Part shown: piece by piece, positions 58,701-64,000 of the stretch | Layout: every line of letters begins with the position of its first letter | Numbering within the stretch: the first letter of the stretch is position 1 | Assembly (NCBI GenBank): GCA_963942565.1 | Contig: OZ012699.1 | Span: 30,005,909 to 30,069,908, forward strand | Source: Maea johnstoni | Taxonomy: Eukaryota > Annelida > Polychaeta > Spionida > Magelonidae | Direction: 5' to 3' | Length of the DNA stretch: 64,000 bases | Made by a program: the position numbers and the translations under genes | The notes under the pieces: model-generated | The model's database searches: none | Told to the model about the DNA's origin: nothing | Seen by the model: the letters and a program-made list of their open reading frames with translations, nothing else

Positions 58701-61700
58701 AAAATAAAAAAAACCCTACCTACCCTACCTATATTTCTTTAGGACGTAATAGGAACCAAACACTTTTTTTTTTTGGCCTAATGGACAGTTGTCATTATTG
58801 ACTCTTGAGGGAGACTTAATGGAAGATTGCCAATATCCATTCTAGCAGATTTTTCCGCAACATGCTAATAGTGGGTTAAATAAAACCCATCTACAGCAAT
58901 GCATCTTTGAGTATTTGCACAAAAATAAAAAAAAAGCTTGCACTTACCAGTATCAGGGTCTCTAATGGTGACATCTTCATTACTACTATCAATGTTACAA
59001 GACCGTGTGGGGTATGTCATTAGTGATGGCATTTTTCCTTTCTGGACATAAATATCGGCATCCCCATTCCCTACAGTAAAGATTATTAGCTTTGCAGCAA
59101 GTGAGGTCAATTTAAGTTCATAATAGATCCTAGTGCCTTTTGCACCACGGAGGTTCTTGATGGGAACACCAGGCTTAAGTACCTTGACGTAGCTTCGCCA
59201 TCCCCCTTGACAGGACACCTCCACAATGCTGAAGGCTTCCCGCACATCGACCACTCTGAACCCTAGGTCTTCCGCAGCTTTTTCCATCCCACAGGCCCCC
59301 TGGTCAAAGGTTAACGAGCGGTGCCAATAGATGGCGTTGGCTCTGACTGCCACCTGCCACACTCTCTTCACTCCCCAGCTGGACTTGTGCGCCAGATGGT
59401 AGAAGGCTTTGCGGTAGACCCCGCTTGCGGTATGAGGTCCATGGTTGGAGAACTGTGAAGCCCAGTCGATGGAATGTCCGTCTCGCGAAGGAGTCCGAAA
59501 CCAACGCCAAGGAAACGCATTTTTTGAGATGTAGTAACCAAACATCCAGTCAAGCTGAGTGAAACTCAGATACAGCTCGAAAGCTTCTCCGGTCATGTCC
59601 GAAAAAGCCTCATTTATTCCACCAGACATGCTCCTGTAAATAAGGCCAGAGTTTTCCCGGGTGAATCCGTGTGCAAACTCGTGCGCTATTAGGTCAAATG
59701 TGGATAGTGGATAAGAATGGTCTCCGCCGTCGCCAAGGGCAACATGTGTGCCGTCCCAGAATGCATTGTTATACCGATAACCATAATGAACCAAGACTGG
59801 GGTTGGTTTTACCTTAAGCAGTGGGGTACCTGCCCAATCACTAAACAAAGAAAATATTCTCGTTCCGAAATACATGGCATCGTAGAGCGGTGAGTATGCA
59901 CCATTGACGGCGTCGTTGATCATGGTGTTGCAGTCATAGGAGTAAGGTTTACTGCCAGGTGCTAGCGGAAGTTTTTTGTTTTCCATATGATAAACTCGGA
60001 TGTGAGCATTCTCCAGATGGCATTTGCCATCATCCGTCGCTCGGACGTTCAACTTTTTGAGTTGCGGATGTCTTCCGAAATGATACCGTCCAAGTTTAGC
60101 ATTGCCTCCAAAGCCTTCAACATAGCGAGTCTCTAGATCATCATAATTGAAAAAAACATTTCCGAGATTCGCGTCCATCATGTAAACTGGCCTCTTGGTC
60201 TTTCCAGATCCCACAGCGGTGTAACTCACAAGATAAGCAAGGTGGGCTTTGTTCGTCTCTTCTTCTATGTAGATGTATTTTTCCACCTTTGGGTTTAATA
60301 TCGTCACCTGCAACATGCTGTCATCCTCTCTTGCCTTCACATTATCTAGAGCAGCATCAGGGTCCAAACCAGCTATAGTCGACTTCACATCTTCGTCTAT
60401 TTTCTGTATGAATTCACCATGGGACCTTTCTTTGATTTCCCCTGTCTGGGCATCCCTGGAGAGAACTATGTGGGCATTGAACACTGGGATGCCCTTGTAG
60501 AGTTGCATGAACTTCGTAGTTGTGTCACCTTGAACAGTTTTTGCAGCGTTTGTTTTTTTGACCGTTTCATCCCCCGTCAGACCAAGAACGCGTTTTACGT
60601 CAAAAACGATGTGTAGAAACCCTCGTTTGTCAGGATTTGAGGCAAAGAACTCCAACTTTTCTGTCACTCGTGTTTGTACGTCCACTCTTTGGGCAGCATG
60701 AGCCTCCTGTGCCATCAAACCTGTAATCAAAGAAATTATTTTGTGTAATCATAAAGTATTTGATTATATAGTATTATAAAGACCATACATATGATTAACA
60801 CATGTGGAAATACATTGTTAACCCTTATGCTGCTGGTGGCTAATTTGGCCAATAGAAAATGATGCAAAAACCAGAAGAATGACAGAAAACCGAGACACAT
60901 TGGTACTCTGAGAGTACTAGTACTCAGCAAGAGCTATCCAATGAATACCAACATGACAGGGTAAAGGTGGTTTTCAAAAGTCTTTCCGTCCTTGTGCTTT
61001 GGACAAAAGTAGTCTCAGCACTGGAAAAGTTAACAAAACAATAATTTGATTAATATTTGACTGAAAACTTTTGACCGTGATGGCCTTAACAAACTAATTT
61101 GTGTTTTTTAAACACAACTGTATTAGTCTGTGGGCTGCCATGGGTTACCGTGCACCCCCCCCCCCCCCCCCCCGCGCTACTAAGGTCAATATACTGCTCA
61201 ACACTGCCTGTATACATTGGGGGATTGTAAAAAAAAAATAACAGCGATAAGCAGTAATAAGAAAGTTTGTGTTAGATGTTCTGTGTTACGTTTGTGTTCC
61301 AAACATAGATGAGTTAGCGAGTTGACAACTTCAGTTCGAGCTTGGCACTAGTGCTCGAGCCACTTCAGTTCGTGAATGGTGAGTGCAGCTCTAAGATTTT
61401 GCCCAAACATTTTCATGGGTGAAAATTCCTGCCATGAGTTTGTGTACAGCCCCACTACCAATGATAATTTCTGGGGCAAAAAAATCATGCCTAGGCGAAA
61501 TTTTCATTTTCATGCATGGAAATATCATTTTCATCCCACAATTTTTTCATGCATGATACTTTTCCATTTCCTTCAAAATGTTTTATTTGCCTGTTCAAAA
61601 GCTTTCAAGAATTCAATAAAGTACCCGTAAAGCAATTCACCAGTACCGTATTCCTCCGATTAACTGCACAGACCGCAAATAAGCACACAACCCTTCCCCC

Positions 61701-62704
61701 CTCTCACCTTTTTCTCAGAAAATATTTGGAAGGGGAAAGCCAGCGGACATTATTTTCTAGCCTTCTAGTTTTAAACCACCTCCGCCAAACCTGTTTCCTT
61801 ACCTTTATAAGTGGGTCCGTCACAATCCATAAGGCCTAAAAAAAAGTTGCTTGTTTCCTGTAACCCTACCCTAACAAGTTTTTATTCAAAAAAATCCATA
61901 CCCTAATTTTTTTTCCGCCCTCCCAACTTCCAATCAACGTAAAACATGCATAAAACACACATTTTTGACTGACCTACCTACCGTATTTTCGCGTGTATAA
62001 GACGCACTTTTTTACACGAATTTTTAAACTCAATACGGGAGTGCGTCTTATACACAAGGCTAGAAATCTAGGGTGTGTTACATCGAGTGCCCAGGCCACA
62101 CAGAAGTAAAAAATCGATGACCAGCCATTACCGCAAGCCGTATCAGAATTGAGGCTCGGGTATGACTTCATTTCAATTGTGTTTCTAACATGTTTAGCAC
62201 GTCTCTAACTGTTCAACTGTTGTTTGTTATATCGGACCTGTCCAGCCGGTTCTATGTTAAGCACAACAATTGCAATACACTGCATGAACATTCTAGCCCC
62301 TATTGTCTTTAGAGTAGCATAGTGACTTCAAATTACAATCAACGTAATGTTTGTCCGAAGAATCCAATGCTAGTTAGTAAGATGACCCCCATTTCTTTCA
62401 TTTGTATTTAGAAAATAGCTAGAGACATGGGCCGAATGGGGGGTGCGTACTATACACTAAGCTAAGGTCTATACATCTTTTTAAAGGCCTGAACAAGGGC
62501 TGCGTCTTATATGCGGGTGCGTCTTATACGCGCGAAAATACGGTACCCTTTTTTTCAGACCGTTACAGGAAACAAACAATATTTTTTTCTTGGCCTAAAT
62601 TGATTGTATTTTTGCCGCTATAGACCGTATATTAATCATATTTTCACCAATATAGATATAAAATATTCCTTACCAAATAAGAGAAGCAAGCCTAAGAGAG
62701 CCAT
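50707..62704 (-). CDS. Secreted M4 (vibriolysin-like) metallopeptidase with PPC domains
   Basis: Six exons are inferred on the minus strand: 62704-62674, 60720-58948, 57552-57190, 56232-56104, 54445-54254 and 52418-50707. All five introns are GT-AG and phase 1; the exons sum to 4200 bp (1399 aa). Exon 1 plus the start of exon 2 give a signal peptide, MALLGLLLLFGLMAQEAHA. A thermolysin-type propeptide (about 25-200) precedes the M4 domain. Zinc site HEFAH is at about 357-361 with catalytic Glu358; the third ligand is Glu381 in GGINEAFSD; the transition-state His is in PHTASG, about 440. The phrase GFTRENSGLIYR and paired Cys (CHLENAH to YDC; GAC to VSC) place it with vibriolysin/pseudolysin. 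PPC domains lie at about 525-625, 655-745 and 750-850 (GNGDADIYV, GQGDPDLYL, GSGDADIYV). The last ~540 residues are Thr/Pro repeats, likely O-glycosylated. It should digest extracellular protein; all catalytic residues are present. Confidence 0.85.
50850..52300 (-). repeat. Coding minisatellites of the mucin-like tail
   Basis: Two zones lie within the last exon. At 51380-52300 a 24 bp unit encodes RTPTTDAI-type octapeptides. At 50850-51370 a mostly 21 bp unit encodes TTTIRTP/KTRTPTT heptapeptides. Both keep the frame. The complementary strand is also open for long stretches as a by-product. Confidence 0.85.
53555..53800. repeat. ATT/ATC trinucleotide repeat in intron 5
   Basis: Imperfect (ATT)n and (ATC)n tracts that give Ile-rich false frames on both strands. 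Confidence 0.85.
53836..54190. mobile_element. CAGGG-ended MITE with 5 bp duplication TCTCA
   Basis: Ends CAGGGCTTAACATTAAG and CCTTAACGTCGAGCCCTG, flanked by TCTCA (53831-53835, 54191-54195). CTAGCCCTG-type motifs repeat inside. Lies in intron 5 of the metallopeptidase gene, about 65 bp from exon 5. Confidence 0.65.
54489..54680. mobile_element. piggyBac-like MITE (group C), right-truncated
   Basis: Begins TTAA|CCCATTAACACTAAC and matches 50007-50228 through CCAACAACTCTCCTTCAAAT, then loses similarity. Intron 4 of the metallopeptidase gene. Confidence 0.6.
54781..55076 (-). mobile_element. tRNA-derived SINE (tRNA-Thr-like head)
   Basis: On the minus strand from about 55073 it begins with a tRNA-like head: box A TAGCTCAGTTGG, an anticodon loop CTAGTAA (AGT, Thr) and box B GGTTCAATTCT. 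A body with CCTTGTGCAAGACAGTTTAT follows and a (CTTTAC)n tail ends at about 54781. ATCAGT flanks both sides (54775-54780, 55077-55082). Such a head marks an RNA polymerase III retroposon, not a working tRNA. Confidence 0.8.
55157..55285 (-). pseudogene. Decayed duplicate of metallopeptidase exon 4
   Basis: This is a tandem copy of exon 4 (56232-56104). It keeps VYGYSAF and LLTEPFV in frame but has an in-frame TAA where the working exon reads GGAGTACCA. Its acceptor and first bases (CTTTCAGGGGTAA on the minus strand) now lie at about 56053-56066. They are separated by the Harbinger-like MITE at 55286-56051. The duplication unit was ~175 bp and included the intron bases on both sides. This copy cannot be spliced usefully, and skipping it keeps the frame because exon 4 is 129 bp with phase-1 ends. 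Confidence 0.75.
55286..56051. mobile_element. Harbinger-like MITE carrying a LINE insertion
   Basis: Ends AGCCATTCCAATTTAATTAC and its complement, closing with GGAGTGGCC, flanked by TTA (55283-55285, 56052-56054). Different family from the GGCCTAAAA group. Its middle holds the LINE end at about 55400-55797. Confidence 0.7.
55400..55797 (+). mobile_element. L2/CR1-type LINE 3' end
   Basis: Encodes the C-terminus of an ORF2 (GDRAFSISALRLWNALIQHL, then FKKCLKTHLFRLAH) up to the stop at 55648-55650. The 3' UTR ends in GGCGCTATATAAATTCC and an (ATT)n tail, as in L2/CR1-type elements. Heavily 5'-truncated. Confidence 0.8.
56915..57142. mobile_element. Harbinger-like MITE in intron 3
   Basis: Starts TAA|GGCCTAAAATAAG. 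The right end is degraded after GGAAACAAACAAC. Opposite orientation inside to 44945-45174. Ends about 50 bp from exon 3's donor site. Confidence 0.7.
57645..57853. repeat. 27 bp minisatellite in intron 2
   Basis: Nearly perfect copies (about 7.7) of TGCATGAGACCTAAAAATGA plus GACCTAA, running straight into a broken group-B MITE. Confidence 0.9.
57853..57942. mobile_element. piggyBac-like MITE (group B), right end only
   Basis: Matches 40832-41036 from ATGAGTACCCATATGCCAGG to CAGCAGCATTAGGTTAA. Confidence 0.6.
58416..58778. mobile_element. Harbinger-like MITE, long subfamily
   Basis: 363 bp, GGCC ends, TAA on both sides (58413-58415, 58779-58781). The terminal ~60 bp resemble 44945-45174 but GTTTGGTTCC replaces GTTTGTTTCC and the interior differs. 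Intron 2. Confidence 0.75.
60822..61029. mobile_element. piggyBac-like MITE (group B) in intron 1
   Basis: Begins CCCTTATGCTGCTGG, with TTAA on both sides (60818-60821, 61030-61033); 208 bp. Same orientation as 48554-48758. A poly-C run lies downstream near 61157-61173. Confidence 0.75.
61833..62595. mobile_element. Harbinger-like MITE with nested element, intron 1
   Basis: GGCC ends and TAA on both sides (61830-61832, 62596-62598). Without the 563 bp nested element it would be about 200 bp, slightly shorter than the usual copy. Confidence 0.8.
61981..62543. mobile_element. TA-target DNA element nested in the MITE
   Basis: Terminal repeats CCGTATTTTCGCGTGTATAA (then GACGCAC) and the complement, TA on both sides (61979-61980, 62544-62545). 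TA duplication suggests Tc1/mariner-type transposition. No transposase inside. GTGCGTCTTATAC recurs internally. Confidence 0.75.
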
Positions 62705-63116
62705 GGCAGAAACCTAAAAATACAATAAGAAATGCTTAAATTCTGTAAAAACACTTTCGAAACAGTCTTCCTTAGAATACAATGTATCTATATGTTGCCA
62801 AAAATGCTAAGCTAATTTTTGAATTACATGCACAAATATTCCTGGGACAAATTGGTACAGCTGATTTATTACAGGTGTGGTGGAATCCTGTTTCTGGACA
62901 AAAATGTGTAAAGAAAGGTGTGTTTTTATTTGAATTGAACATCAAAACCTTTGCGGATGAACAGGAACTGCTCAGAATGTTTGCCAGAGCCATTCAACTC
63001 AATTTAGCCTCAAAAAGAACAAATCAGTGTCAAGTTTTGTTTCACTTTTGGTAATTTTAAAAGTTAATTATCTCTTAATGCATGAAATTTAAAGAGGTTG
63101 GTCCTCTCTCTTAATG
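62705..63116 (-). other. 5' flank of the metallopeptidase gene
   Basis: The 5' UTR and promoter should lie here. No TATA box, CCAAT or NRF1 site stands out. An AT-rich 90-codon plus frame at 62782-63054 has no recognised features and is not annotated as a gene. Confidence 0.35.
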
Positions 63117-63893
63117 GTCATCAGTACCATTGCAAGCTAGTTAAAAGCCCGGCCTTAAACAGACCTCACAGCAGCATCATATAACAAGGTGTATCTCCAG
63201 GTTCTTGAGTGTTATCAGGTGGAGCGTATCATAGCCAACCGGCCTAAGTCAACCCACATTCTGTTCCATTGCACTATTTACAACTTTGCACTCAAATGAC
63301 ATAATCTCATTACTTAAGCAGGTGGTGGTCACTGCAGGTTCAGAGTTACCTTAGGGATATCATTGATTATGCCCAATAAGATGCAAATTTCAGTTTCCTT
63401 TAGGGATCGTCCGATTAATCGACCATGCCGATTAATCGCTCATTCAACCTCTGATTTTGATGATCGATTGCAATTTTAGAAGATTTTTTAAAAGTTTTTT
63501 GAAAAAATAAATTGTCTCTAAAAACAGCCTTTTGTTCAAGTGACAGACACCACTTAAGCCTGCACAATCTTAATTAATATCAAGCAGTACTGAAACAAGT
63601 AAAACTATGGGGTTCAAGGGGTATTTAAAGAGTTAGATTAGCTCCTTTACAAAAATGGAGCTAAGAACCCTTGAACAAGCCAAGACTACCAAAGGAAAAC
63701 TGCGCATATACAACTTCGATTATTAATCGATCATCAGTCCTTCAGATGGACTGATGATCGATCTTGAAAATTGTGACCGATTCCGAACACTAGTTTCCTT
63801 ACTGATAAAGATTTTTACAGGCCATGCTTATGCTGCTGTGAGGTGTGTTATGGGATGGGGCTTTTAACTAGGTTGCAATGGTACTGATCACCT
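63117..63893. mobile_element. Outer inverted repeat enclosing a hAT-like MITE
   Basis: Ends GTCATCAGTACCATTGCAA and a near-complement (63875-63893) begin ~65 bp arms that share TAGTTAAAAGCCC and CCTCACAGCAGCAT. It was probably a ~385 bp MITE before the insertion at 63401. Confidence 0.6.
63401..63792. mobile_element. hAT-like MITE, 8 bp duplication GTTTCCTT
   Basis: Ends TAGGGATCGTCCGATTAATC and CCGATTCCGAACACTA. Exact 8 bp repeats GTTTCCTT at 63393-63400 and 63793-63800. The interior has many ATCGAT/TTAATCGA motifs and an inner hairpin (CATCAGTCC/GGACTGATG). Confidence 0.8.
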
Positions 63894-64000
63894 TATTTTA
63901 ACCCATCCATGCCTGCAGCCAGTGGAAGTGCATTTGACTAGTGTCATCTGGACACATCATAGGCATACAGGCTGTATTCATTATTGGACAGATGTGGGAT

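Noticed and set aside
62782-63054. 90-codon plus frame upstream of the peptidase gene
   Set aside because: AT-rich composition, no domain, no splice or polyA context.

Overview
This window looks like nuclear DNA of an invertebrate animal. It has GT-AG introns, AATAAA signals, a C2H2 zinc-finger gene, LINEs, a tRNA-derived SINE and many small MITE families. A marine deuterostome such as a lancelet or acorn worm would fit, but the sequence alone does not fix the species. Most of the 64 kb is repeat-derived. Two host genes are clear, and a few isolated exons are tentative.

Layout. 0.1-0.84 kb: AT-rich palindromic repeat. 1.43-9.25 kb: a composite satellite made of a ~204 bp unit, interrupted four times by a ~260-500 bp block that carries a short conserved coding-like segment; the array also contains a ~600 bp inverted repeat and a LINE 3' end. 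9.86-11.44 kb: 5'-truncated LINE. 13.65-15.09 kb: fold-back DNA element with a TTAA target duplication. 15.29-20.26 kb: nearly full-length L1/Tx1-like LINE with a 15 bp target duplication. 21.26-27.10 kb: large non-autonomous element with ~425 bp terminal inverted repeats (TIRs), beside a promoter-like motif cluster and a possible exon. 27.7-29.5 kb: a recent 862 bp tandem duplication of promoter-like sequence. 29.76-34.2 kb: further duplications around one candidate terminal exon. 35.6-41.0 kb: MITEs, microsatellites, minisatellites and a second orphan terminal exon.

Host genes. (1) 41142-43283, plus strand: an intronless-looking protein of 713 aa with 13 C2H2 fingers, a basic linker and a long acidic repeat tail. 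(2) 62704-50707, minus strand: a six-exon gene whose exons sum to 4200 bp, giving a 1399 aa secreted M4 (vibriolysin/pseudolysin-like) zinc metallopeptidase. It has a propeptide, three PPC domains and a Thr/Pro-rich mucin-like tail. All five introns are phase 1, and three interrupt PPC domains at the same place. One small PPC exon is tandemly duplicated; the second copy is decayed and was split by a Harbinger-type MITE that later took in an L2-type LINE. The catalytic core lies in one long exon and looks bacterial, which suggests an old transfer from bacteria followed by growth of the gene through exon duplication.

Mobile-element background. At least five MITE groups can be told apart by ends and target duplications: Harbinger-like (TWA, GGCC ends), two piggyBac-like groups (TTAA, CCC ends), a hAT-like group with 8 bp duplications, CAGGG-ended elements with 5 bp duplications, and TA-target elements (a Tigger-like one, and one nested inside a Harbinger-like copy).
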